NCBI RefSeq assembly: GCF_002078875.1
Contig: NC_034412.1
Coordinates: 35,744,948-35,808,947 of the forward strand
Direction: 5' to 3'
Origin: Numida meleagris
Taxonomy: Eukaryota; Chordata; Aves; Galliformes; Numididae
DNA length: 64,000 bases
Below, piece by piece: positions 36,831 to 48,238 of this stretch. The notes under the pieces were generated by a model. That model ran no database searches, was not told the origin of the DNA, and was given only the letters and a program-made list of their open reading frames with translations. The translations under genes were made by a program, and so were the position numbers. Each line of letters opens with the position of its first letter. Position 1 is the first letter of the stretch.

Positions 36831-39653
36831 TAGGACAGGATAAGAGAATTGTGCTATTCCACACAGACCAAAACAAAGTACCTCAGTGACACAGTGGTAC
36901 CATAATTGCATTGGGGTCCCTGTCAGAAAGTTATTGGATAGCTGAAGCATTAGGTATTTTAAAATTTATTATACTTTGTGACCAAACTGGCAACTGCAGA
37001 GGGGCTGGGACTATATTATAGAGTAATAAAAATCTCATAAAACATTTAAACAAACTCACACATCTGCAGAGAGATGGGAGGTATTATGTAATGTAAGTCA
37101 TTGCTAAGGTCACCTCTCACCCTACTAGCTGCTGCAGGAGCAATGTTCAGTCTAAAATGCCTCTGTGGTTTCTCGTTCTGTCCCACTCACCCCTCAAACC
37201 CCCAGTACACACACACAGTCTTATGGATGGATGTTATTTAGTTAAGTGACACTCAAGATTTTAGGGTGTTTTTGTGTCATTGGTTTTTGTTGCTGTAGTA
37301 CCTTTTTTCAAAATAAATTGTCAAAAAAAAAAAAAAGAACAAACAGAATTATGTTAATTCATAATAACAACATCAAAAAAAAAAAAAAACCCACAACCAA
37401 CAGTAGAGGCAAAAGAGAGCCAACTCTCATTTTATCTTAATCCCAATTGTTCAATGAGAGAAGTCTTGGAAACAGGTTTTTCCTTTAACTTGTATCTAAC
37501 AGCATCCAAAGGATTTCACTGGATTTAATAAAGAATATTCCGTGGAAACATTCCTGACCTACATCCTAGGATGGCATTCCTGTTGTGTTTGTTCTTAGAA
37601 AATTTAACATCAGCTCTACAGCATTCCTTTTGTAGATTGCCAGAAAGCTTGTCTTAATTATATGCAAAGGTAGATGATAGTGTTGAGGTAGGATCCACAA
37701 TTTCAATCAAGGGAGTACCTCAAAACCGGTCCAACAATCAACAATCCTCTGTCCAAACCACAAAAGACAATGAGACGAGTGTTTGGAATGTTTTAAAAAA
37801 TTATGGCTGCCAGATTGTTTGAACCCAGTCAGGAATGTATACTGTGGACCCATTAGAGTTCCTCCCTGGCTGCTCTCTTCACTGCATCATGTTCAGATCA
37901 GCTCCCAGAAGGCCCTTGATGAAATATTAAATTACTGAGCTGGAAAAAACAAACATCTTCAAAGTTTTATTTCTTTCATTCTTGATTTCATACTGACTTA
38001 CTCTGAGACATGACACAACACGGTATGTGGAACACTCTGCAATGCAAAATAGCATAACTACCACCTTTCCTGTAATTCAAAATACGATCATTTTTGCCAG
38101 CTGGAAGCTGAGCAGAAACTTCGTAAAATTCTGAAAACCTTTGAATCCTAGTATTTTATGGGAACAGATATTACCTTAGAATCCTAAAAACATCTAAGCA
38201 TTTTGTTGTTAATTCCCCTTTTTTTTTTCCTCTGCAGCTTTTTCCTTCTAATTTAAAGATCACATTTTTCACTTACAAAGGTGCAGACCAACAGCACCAA
38301 AGGCACAAACTCTGTAAGCAAAAGGACGAATGACATTTATTTCCTAAAAATATCTCGTTAATAAGAATACTCCTTTACAGGATAAAGGAGATGAATGCCT
38401 AAAAAAATTCTATATGTAACAGTGATTTATTGACTGCTAACTTGCTCTTGAAGAGCAGTTCAAAGACAGTAATTTCCTCCCAATTTTGAAAAATTTCTTC
38501 AGAGATATCAGGAGAGTAAAGAAAACAATGTATTTAAAAACTGCTGAAGATTGTCAAACTCTAAATATCATACCTATGTCTCTCCGAGCTACCAGATCCA
38601 TTTGAGAAATATATGAAAGGATACAATAAACTTACACAGTTCTTTTTTACCAAATTACTTTAAAATCATTTTATAACCATGGATTGAATGAGTTCTGAGT
38701 TCAAAATAATATTTTAAGAGATCTTTAAAAAGGACTATCCAGCTTTATCAGCTTATCTAATGAAGTCAGATTATATATATTAATATATCAGCATTATATA
38801 TTATAATGCCTTTCAGTTACCTTTGTTGACACCAAAAGATTTGAAATGCTAATGACGAGTTCTACACGTTCTAGAATCCAGTCATTTTTCTGTATTAAAT
38901 ATTTCAAATACATCACTGCAGTCTGGTAATTTACAGATCAAAATTCATACACACACATGTACATGGACGTATATGTACATGCTCACTACCCTATCCGAAA
39001 GCAGTCATGATGAATATTTATGGAAAAAGATAAAAATAATAACACAAGCATAAGTGACTAGTCTTTTTCCATTGGTGTGCTACAAGCAACTCAGCTGTTG
39101 TACCTGATTTCCTTGGCTGCTGCAAGTTGTACTAATTTCACTGTAGTCAATGAAGCCATTGCAATCATAATACCAGTGTAAACTGCAGAAGATCACTCTA
39201 GCTTACAACTCCTTCAAGTAGGTATAAATTGATATTATCTAAGTTAATACATACAAGGAAGGATTCTACAAAAATCTCTTCAAAATATTAATTAAAATGG
39301 AAAATACTATTCCTTCAGAGTGTGAACGGTGGACAAGCACACCACAGAATAATGTATTAGTCTATTAAACATTACAGCTTGAAAAAATGCTCTAATTATT
39401 GGATACTTCAATGAAATTTATAAACATTTCTTCAGACCATTCTTTGATAAATACTGTGACTATATTGATGTATCCTGATGTAACTTCCTTGAAAATTGGA
39501 ACAATGTGCTGCGGCAGCAGATCAACTAGTATAATGGTGCCTCTACAGTTTGGCTAGTGTCCCCCGCTGAACCATATTTTCATTTTTTGCATTGCACTAC
39601 AACACCTAGTACAAACACTGATAAGTAGTCACATGCATCCATATCAATATATA
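36831..39653. other. Gene-free intergenic DNA
   Basis: AT-rich, with A runs at 37323-37335 and 37376-37389 and a TA-rich patch at 38772-38812. No gene is recognised. Confidence 0.5.
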
Positions 39654-40143
39654 AGGCTGCTCTGAAACTAATGCCTCTCATTTGATTATGTTGGCTCACA
39701 TCATCAGAGGCAGATGGTGGTGGTATGGCAGTAGAGGTTGAACCTTCCCACTGATATTCCTTTACATGTTGTTGCTGTGTGACAGATGGCAGCAGAGGGG
39801 CAGTCTGACAAAATGGCGTCTGACACGGAAGTGAGTATGAAGCAAAGGTGTGGCACTGAATTCCTCCTTGTGGAGACAGTTGCACCTGTTGATGCTCATC
39901 AGCACTTGCTGAACATTTCTGTAGACCAAACAGTGGATGTGAGCACAGTGAGGAGGTGGGTGGTGAATTTCAGCACTGGTGACAGTGGGTCACCTCCAGT
40001 GGTGCAGATTTTCACGCGTGCGGCACGTGTGCTCTTGTTCATGGTTGGCAAAAATGCACAGCTATGGTGCAGATAATGTTGAAAAATGGTGTTTTGTAGC
40101 TGAGAATTTGCTCTATCCTAATATTGTAGTCCTCAGGAAAATA
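39654..40143 (+). mobile_element. Galluhop-like mariner derivative, copy 1 (internally deleted)
   Basis: A non-autonomous Tc1/mariner element. Its left end GGCTGCTCTGAAACTAATGC at 39655 is preceded by a TA (39652-39653). A 96-codon frame (39786-40076) begins with the N-terminal helix-turn-helix of a mariner transposase (MKQRCGTEFL, residues 18-27; STVRRWVVNF, residues 53-62; GDS, 65-67). It then jumps to the C-terminal end of the family, which in another frame reads ALVHGWQKCTAMVQ. The whole DDE/D catalytic domain is missing, so it cannot move by itself. The core 39685-40113 is almost identical to copy 2. The right end is disturbed: after 40113 the sequence diverges and no proper inverted terminal repeat is seen, so 40143 is approximate. 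Confidence 0.85.
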
Positions 40144-40176
40144 GATCACTCCAAAAGTAATGCCTTGTATTTATGT
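40144..40176 (+). repeat. Orphan mariner terminal repeat in direct orientation
   Basis: GATCACTCCAAAAGTAATGC followed by CTTGTATTTATG matches the outer terminal repeat of Galluhop-like elements and aligns with the left end of copy 1 at 39655. It points the same way as that left end instead of being inverted. No element body follows. Confidence 0.6.
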
Positions 40177-43100
40177 ATAGGGTGTATAACTGAAATAAAT
40201 AAAAACAATCCAGTCCGCAGACTATTTGCTGGCCCATGTGAAAAAAAAATATTTGTGGAAATTTTTCCTATTGTACAAGAGAAAAAGAGAACAAATTTCT
40301 CCTACAACAATGAACGGGTGCACTAATTTTGATAGGCAGAACAACACTTCTCAGCTTCACACCAAAACATAACTTTTATGTGTGCTTTTACTTCTGCCTT
40401 CTTATTGCTAAGCAGTAGAAATACAAGAAATTCTGAAAGTAATGGCAGTATGTCAGTTCCTATTAGTTAAAAACAGGCCTTTTCATGAGAGAATGAGTTC
40501 TGGTAGCATCACCTGCTGAGTCTTGCAGTTTCAACAACTCCAGTTATTTCAAAACCCAAATCCTGAACTGTGAGAGAACAGCACTTGATGCAGCTGGAGA
40601 AGGGCAGCAAATCTAGTTTTAAATAGAAAGCATTCAATTACCATTGTTAATCAGAGTTGATTTCAACAGCTGGTGACTGCTGCACCTGTATACAACACCG
40701 CCTCTTTTTTTACCAGCAACAAGTCATACAAGAATTTGGGAAGAGGTGATGCTGGGGGCAGTCTGGAGCACATTCAGGAGTACATCTCCTATACAGCTTT
40801 TATACCTACATAAAGTATGCTGGTGCATGAAGTATGTTTGCATAGTATGCAAGGGAATTACTACTTAAAATTTCTCCAGCTTTTAGTAATACTCCTCTGT
40901 AAGTCAGAGCCTGACTCTATAGCCTTGGACCAATTGTGCTGAAAGCAAGAATACCCAAATAGCAGTTGTGCCTAAAACTTCTTTGATAATAAGCAAACAG
41001 CTTGTTAATGAAGAAAACACAAATCCATGTTCTGACTCTTTTATTTATATCAATTGGATTAAGAATCAATGCACTAAATTCTGTATGACTGATGCTGCTA
41101 AATTTCCACTGATTAAAGCAGTCAGCTAGGTTGTCTGCAGCAAGAAAGTGTTTTTGTAATGGAGAGACTTGCCCTATTTGTACATGAAAGGGCTAGGCCA
41201 GACGTTAAGTTGGTAAATTCAAGATCCTAGAAAAAAAAAGTTATCTGCATTAAAAGCCAGTACAGTAAAGGACTTTAAAAAAAAAATCAAGGGACTCTTA
41301 TCTGGTCATTAAATGGCTAGCTGTATTCCCACTGCCCTTGTAAAGTGTGAGAAATGCAGGAAAAGAGGGTGGAGTAAACTGAAAAGAAAGTTGTTAGTTG
41401 CTCAAGAACAGTTTATGTCAGTTCAAAAGAAAAATCAGAATGATTTACCCAAAAAATGAGCAAAAGCGAAAGCTGAAATCTGTGCTCAATTCATTTGTGT
41501 AGGATTTTTCACTGAATGCATTGGTTTACTTTCAGAAGTAGTAGTCATCATTACCATAATATCAGACATATATGGACTCCATTTAGACATGTTTTAACAG
41601 AATAGCCTATAAATTACCACAGTAATTCACAGCACAGTTTTGTACAGATTCACACTATATTAAAAAAAACAAAGCAAGCCCCATCATGTCTTTCTCCCAC
41701 AAACAGGCCTGCAGGAACTATGCCCAAGATATATCCATGAAAACAATCTTCTGTATTTTGTCTTCTGCTCACTTATAAAACATAGCATCACCTACCACTG
41801 TAGGAACATCACATTTCCTCTGTTTTTTCCTTCAGGTTTTTTCCCTTCCTCAGCCTACCAGAACTTGCAAGACAATGTCACTGAGCCTAATTTACTGTTA
41901 ATATAAAGACAGAAATTCACAGAGCTTTCAAAGAGAAACAGAGCTGTATCACACAAGGTACTCACTGAAACAACGCCCAAAACTTAGTTGTTTAGCCACA
42001 CAGTGAAAAATAGTCCTAGCTTGTCTATCTCAGTTCCCTTGGCAATGTTTGCTGGGAAAAAGGCACTTTGGAAAGAAAGAGTCCTCTAAGGGAATATGTT
42101 GAGCTTGGAGCTGTGAGAGATTTGTTTGCAGCAAATGCAGCGGAGTTGGATTCACTTTTCTCCTGGAACTGGAGGATGTTTACAACAGGGTCTCACACAA
42201 CAGATCTACAATGCCATTATCCACACTGCAGGTTCCAGCACTGTTAACTTGAGGATTGGTATGCAGGCAGAGCCAGCCCTGAATCTGAGACATGGAGTAG
42301 ATATGCTCTTAAACAGCTAACGCTACAGAAAGGAGCACAACTTGAGATTTATACTGTCTTGGGATGTTACTAGAGATGGAAGTGACACCTTCACCTACAT
42401 CACGATAAATGCACCCACCAAGGCCAGAATTCACTAATCTGGAGTGATCTGAATCCACATCTCTCTCTCCACATCACACCTCAAGAATCAGGGCGAGTCA
42501 GAGGTGATGCAAGAATGAGAAAAGAAAAGGAAGGAAAACAGTTACCTATTTTTCCTGTTGAACTGATCCCCCGGAATGAAAGATGGATTTGGTCAGCACA
42601 AAGAAGAAAACATAGTTTTTCCTCTTCCTAGAGACTTGCCCAAACAACAAGGCTAGAGTCTTTTTTCCTCTGCTCTTTCTCATAAACACACATCTGTGAC
42701 TCATAATAATTGCTAATTAAAATCAAATGAGGGTGATTCTAGAGCTATCTAGAGGGAAACAGCTAAGCCTCAGAAGAAATTAGCCAGGAAAATATTAAAA
42801 TCCATAGGGCCTGTTACAGCCAAATAACTGAGTGGGAATTCTGGAGGTCAAAGAAGTGTATTAGGAAAGAAAGGTGGCTCTTAGCATTTAAGCCTCTAAA
42901 TCGACTTTATGATCTAGGCCAGAGCCTTCACATAGCTATGGGAATAACTTAAGGTCCTGGAGCTTTATGGGGCACAGATTAACTCGCTGAAAAACTGCTG
43001 CAGATTTTCTTAGACATAGAGACTCTTGGAATTTTGCTCATCTAAACTGCACTCCAAAAGATGGGGAAATCGAACCACTTGTCATGCCTACTTTATAGAG

Positions 43101-46100
43101 CGTTTCCGTCGAGTGTTACATTATCACAGAAAAAGAGAGAGCTTTAACTAAAGTATGTGGCAGACCATCAGAAATGTAGTAAAACAACATTTTTTCTGGA
43201 ATACTTAAGTTCACCTCCCCTGCACAATAAGTACACTAAGATAAGAACCTCTCATCCACTGATCAAAATTGATTTGCTGTTAACAGAAACCCTATTTTTC
43301 TTATATTCTAAAGCCAAAAGAGTACTGCTTCCTCTCCTTAAAAAAGACTGTAATATGCTACACTGCTAATTGCCTTGCTTTTGGAATATCTTACATTAAC
43401 TGTAATAGTTTTCATAGTAATGTTCTATTAGTCATTTTTGTATTGAAGAAACCATTTCCCCCTTGGCTTCTTACTTGTCTTATGCAACTTTCCACCTAAT
43501 ACATAGCTTCATAAGCAACAAGCATATAAAACTGATAGGACAGCAGATGACTTGTACTTTTTCTATCATTAAATTAAAGCTCATTAGACATTTCAACTCA
43601 GTAAAGGAGTTGATATGGAGTAATTTATCAGAAGCATTCCTTTGTTTTACTCAGACTTTCTTATAGAAATCTTTTTCACCTTAAATCAGAATCAGAGAGA
43701 TAGCAGGCATGAGAAAAAGTGGTCTTCGCTAGCCTTCTCCTGTGTGGAAAATATGTTTCCCCACAAAAACTGCTGCTAAGTGGTCTTTGCATCCTAAGTC
43801 TTCACAGCAGAATAGGAAATACAGTTTTTGGTACAGATTGTTGGGTTGTTGTTTTTTTTTTTTTACAAGTTTTGACAAGATTGTCTATAAATGCCAAAAC
43901 TAAGCAGCTATAATGCTTTGCACATTTTACATTCTTCAAATGTTTTGACTTCAGAAAATCTGTCCATTCTATCCCCCATACTCCTTATATCCAGAGCCTC
44001 CTTATTTCTCATCAATCACTATCTCTAATATACGGAGAGTCAATCTTGAATGAAGGTTAGAAATTAGGTTTCCAATATATCAATGTGATTTAAATAGATT
44101 AATTAATGAGATTGATGTTAGTCTTGCAAGTTTCAGCAGTCCACTAATATAGTTCTAACAAACATAGGGTATGTTATTTAATGTTAATTTTAACTGTACT
44201 ACTGACTCTCATGAGATTGATTCAGCTAAGCATACGTGTATAACAACGTGCAAAATATTATTTAGATTAACGTACAAATACTAAGAAACTTTTTGCTTAA
44301 ACTTAAGCATTCAATGCCACAGTGCCTTCTGCAGGTCCTTCAGCATTCCTTGGAAGAATTAGACACAAAATAATGACAGAAATCCTGCAGCAAAAATTTG
44401 CAATTACAAGCAAAGTTCTGCAGAAGAAGAATCCTGTTTCATTTCTCCTCCCTGTGATATAAAAGGGAGACGTAAAGTGTTTTGCTTAAGGGAAATTAGA
44501 AAACTAACATCTGAGTTTCTTTAATGGTCATAAATGCCCTTCAACAACCAACTCTACTTTCTACTATTTTACATTACAAAATAAATAAACGGAATAATGC
44601 TACTTTTGGAGACATTGTAGAAACTTCAGATAATCATCAAATAATTTCTGTTACACACAACTTGTGTGTTCTGGAATATAAGCTGGAACATCCCTTTACT
44701 ATTATTTACACAGGAGTCTTTGAGAATGATGCAGCACTGAGGTATCACTGTCTCATTCACTGATATAGTTTTTAAAAATGCTTAAGTTACAGCAGTTTTA
44801 AAAAAAATAGTTTTGGTCCTCATCCTTTGAGAAAAAGCATCCTCAGATAAACTATCATCAATAAAAACCTCAATTTTGAAAGCTATTTCTTCAGCACTAA
44901 CAAAATGTAGCCTAACAGTGCATTTACTGTAGTCTTGCGTGCAAGTCATCACTTTCCTGTACAAATTTGTTTTTCCTATATGCTTTTACTGGCTGGTGCA
45001 GTTGGCACAGCTTGACTGACAATGAGCCAGAAGATGCAAGTGTAGGAGAAACTCACAGTGCTCTCAGCTGTTGGCATAGCGAAGGGTAAGAGCATAGCAG
45101 AAGTGATGCATTCAAGCACAGCCCTGTGAGTATTACCTGCCAGCTTGTGAACATACTGGCAGTGAATGTAAATGCAGATTATTCACTTCCCTGTAAACTA
45201 AGAGAAAGTGTTGGAAACTAACTGCATAGAAAAATGTAACACAATGTTGCAAGGATTCATCAGGTGCAGGAGCAAGTGAGCCCTGGAAGTTGATGTCAGG
45301 CTTTTAAGAGCTGAACTAAGCCAACTTGCCAAGTAAAATGGATCCTGAATCAAGCTTAAAACAACAGCTTTTATTAGGGATGTTCACAGCACAAACTGTT
45401 TTACTGTGCATTGGTACCAGAATAGAATTTTAGGGCAGTTGATATTATATATTCTTATCATCTTGGGAGATCATCCTTAAAGCATGATGAGTTTTACAGC
45501 GACTGTTCCAGTAATTCCATCTAACTACTCTAAAGGTGATACAATGTTAGAGAAAATATCGAAGTTGCTGGTACTGACTATGAGATTAAGCCAACAAGCC
45601 TCCAGGATCCCAGCTCACAATTTGCTGGGCATTCGTGATTTCAATGCATCTCAACCTATCTGCTTAGGGTTTAAGAACATATTTGCAAATTTTCATTACT
45701 ACAGATGAAGCAGAAACAACAAAAAAAACTATTAAACCAATTTTGATTTCTAAACAAATTCTAGCTATGCTCTTGCCTTCAGCCTCAGGAACGCTGAAGA
45801 TTTTTCTCATACCTGAAATAAAAAAAGTAGAAAAACAATTGTCTAATGAGTCAAAAACTAGGTTTGAATCAAGAGGACTAAACAACAAAATATATCCATT
45901 TTTTCAAAGATTGAAGTGAGAACCACACAGGGCCACATTACAAGAGAAAAGCACACATACAAAGCGTCGAAGTCCCTTTCTATTTTACTTCAGTGGAGCT
46001 TGACAAGCAATGGAATCCAGGAGAATGAGGAAAAAACACATACTATAATCAGAAGAATTTATCTCAGTAAATACCGAGACATACATGAACGGAAGAATAC

Positions 46101-47701
46101 ATACATTCAGATCACAAGTGCTCTTTTTCTGGTATCAACAGTCAGAGAAACCAAGATGAATATGACACCATCTGACCAGCCCTGGTCCAGCTGTAAGCCT
46201 TATTGGCCAAGATCTGCATTTAATAAAGTACACTTAAGACCCAGTAACATACATGGTCAAAAAGGAATGGTAGGACGGAATATAAAGAGATCTTCTGCAA
46301 ACATAGAGTCAAGTAGATACCAAAGCTAGAAGTGGTAAAGCTCTAGAAATCACACTACTTGCAATATTTTTGAGAAATGGGAAATAACAAGTAAGTTCTG
46401 TGGCAAGGAGTTTATTTTAATGGAACAGCAGTAAAAGAAATGACACAGTGGAAGCATTTTGTGTGGTCCCGTTCATATTTTCACTGGAAGGACAGAGTGC
46501 TGATTCCACCATAAGCTTTTATTAACAGCCAAATCTGACAAAATGTGATTTTAAGCTAAAATACATACATACATAAATTGTTTATTATTTAAATTTCAAA
46601 ACAAGCACAGCATTCAGACTAAGAACTAAGCTCCTGCCAATGTTATAGAATATAACACTACTAAGGCTATGTATCAGTCTAAACATGATCCCAGTGTATT
46701 ATGACGAGAAAGCAGGCTTTTTTTCCCCCACTTTTCTCAGACCTACTCAGAAGTTTGCTTTTTGGGGTTACAGAAATGCAACGCTTTATTCTCAAATGAC
46801 AATGTTTCTGCTCTCAGTTAGCTTCATGTTGTAAGCAAACTGCCAAGAGTCGAGAACGTAAGCCACTGAAGGACGTACAAATAACAGTATCTGATCCATT
46901 TAGTACAACCTGCCCCATAGGAAGCCCTGGGAAGCATTAAATGGGTTCCCAGATATTTTCTTGCAGTTTCCAGTGCTTTTGAGGGAAGGAAGAATACTTT
47001 CTTGTTTTCTCATCTTTGATACTTCAAACCTTACACCCCTCACTTTTACTGCATTTGTTATCCTTTGCAGTCACATGATTTCTCCAAACTTTTGTTTTCC
47101 TTAGCTCTTTCTTCTCTTCCAAGCAAAGGTTTTCGTGCCTAGGGTTCAACAGCAACCTGATCCTAAACAGGAACGGGTATAGCCCAACGTCAGCAAGTGA
47201 ATGCCCAGGGAGGAGTGTAAAAGGACAAGCAGGTTCAGATACTTCGCCAGTACTACAGAAACCTCCAATAACTTATAGCTTATCTCTTTTGTATTTCATA
47301 ATCTTCAACAGATTTTTTTCCCATGAATTTTTTCAGTAATATTCAGATTAAATTAAAACATCAATAGCCTTCTGCAGTCAGAAGCTACACAGATAAAATT
47401 CAACTTTAAGAATTACATTTGTAATTCTTGTTATTTGTTCTGAATCTGTCATCTCCTGACATAGCCTAAAGACCTCACATTCTTGTACTGAAAAAGACAC
47501 TGGGAAAATAAATAAATCCTTGCTCACTCCAAGGCTTAAGATATTCCTTACTTTATTTTTTCCATGCGGATGAGTCTTACCTTATGTGGTCATCTACGAC
47601 AACTGTTCCATAGCTGTATTTTATCTTTTGTTGAGCAGGGAAAATATTAGAACTGTGCTTACTACTTGTAATGATCATCGACACTTCTTTACATATGCAC
47701 G
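40177..47701. other. Gene-free intergenic DNA
   Basis: About 7.5 kb between the two mariner-derived copies. The longest open frame (45916-46329, 137 codons) has no recognisable domain, signal or splice context and I take it as chance. Short ATACATAC repeats lie near 46561-46576. No other repeat is recognised. Confidence 0.5.
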
Positions 47702-47703
47702 TA

Positions 47704-48236
47704 GGTTGTTCAGAAAGTAAAATCGCCCATTTATTTCAATGAAAACTACAACAGATACAAAGAACACTATTTGACCGAGCAAATTCTCAGCTACAAAACA
47801 CCATTTTTCAACATTATCTGCACCATAGCTGTGCATTTTTGCCAACCATGAACAAGAGCACACGTGCCGCACGCGTGAAAATCTGCACCACTGGAGGTGA
47901 CCCACTGTCACCAGTGCTGAAATTCACCACTCACCTCCTCACTGTGCTCACATCCACTGTTTGGTCTACAGAAATGTTCAGCAAGTGCTGATGAGCATCA
48001 ATAGGTGCAACTGTCTCCACAAGGAGGAATTCAGTGCCACAGCTTTGCTTCATACTCACTTCCGTGTCAGACGCCATTTTGTCAGACTGCCCCTCTGCTG
48101 CCATCTGTCACACAGCAACAACATGTAAAGGAATATCAGTGGGAAGGTTCAACCTCTACTGCCATACCACCACCATCTGCCTCTGATGATGTGAGCCAAC
48201 ATAATAAAAAGGGTGGCACTACTTTTGTAGCAACCC
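47704..48236 (-). mobile_element. Galluhop-like mariner derivative, copy 2 (internally deleted, inverted)
   Basis: Same internally deleted structure as copy 1 but on the minus strand. It is flanked by TA on both sides (47702-47703 and 48237-48238). Its ends are imperfect inverted repeats: GGTTGTTCAGAAAGTAAAAT at 47704, and on the other strand GGGTTGCTACAAAAGTAGTG from 48236. The core 47777-48205 matches copy 1 at 426 of 429 positions without an indel. One of the three differences turns the tryptophan codon of the STVRRW motif into TGA (47931-47933 on the plus strand), so even the N-terminal DNA-binding fragment is broken here. Confidence 0.88.
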
Positions 48237-48238
48237 TA

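Noticed and set aside
39580..39885. 101-codon minus-strand frame and its twin at 48005-48271 on the plus strand
   Set aside because: Both are the antisense frame of the mariner-derived copies; their similarity reflects the repeat and not a gene pair.
45916..46329. 137-codon open frame, the longest outside repeats
   Set aside because: No recognisable domain, signal peptide or splice context, and ordinary AT-rich composition; expected by chance in 64 kb read in six frames.
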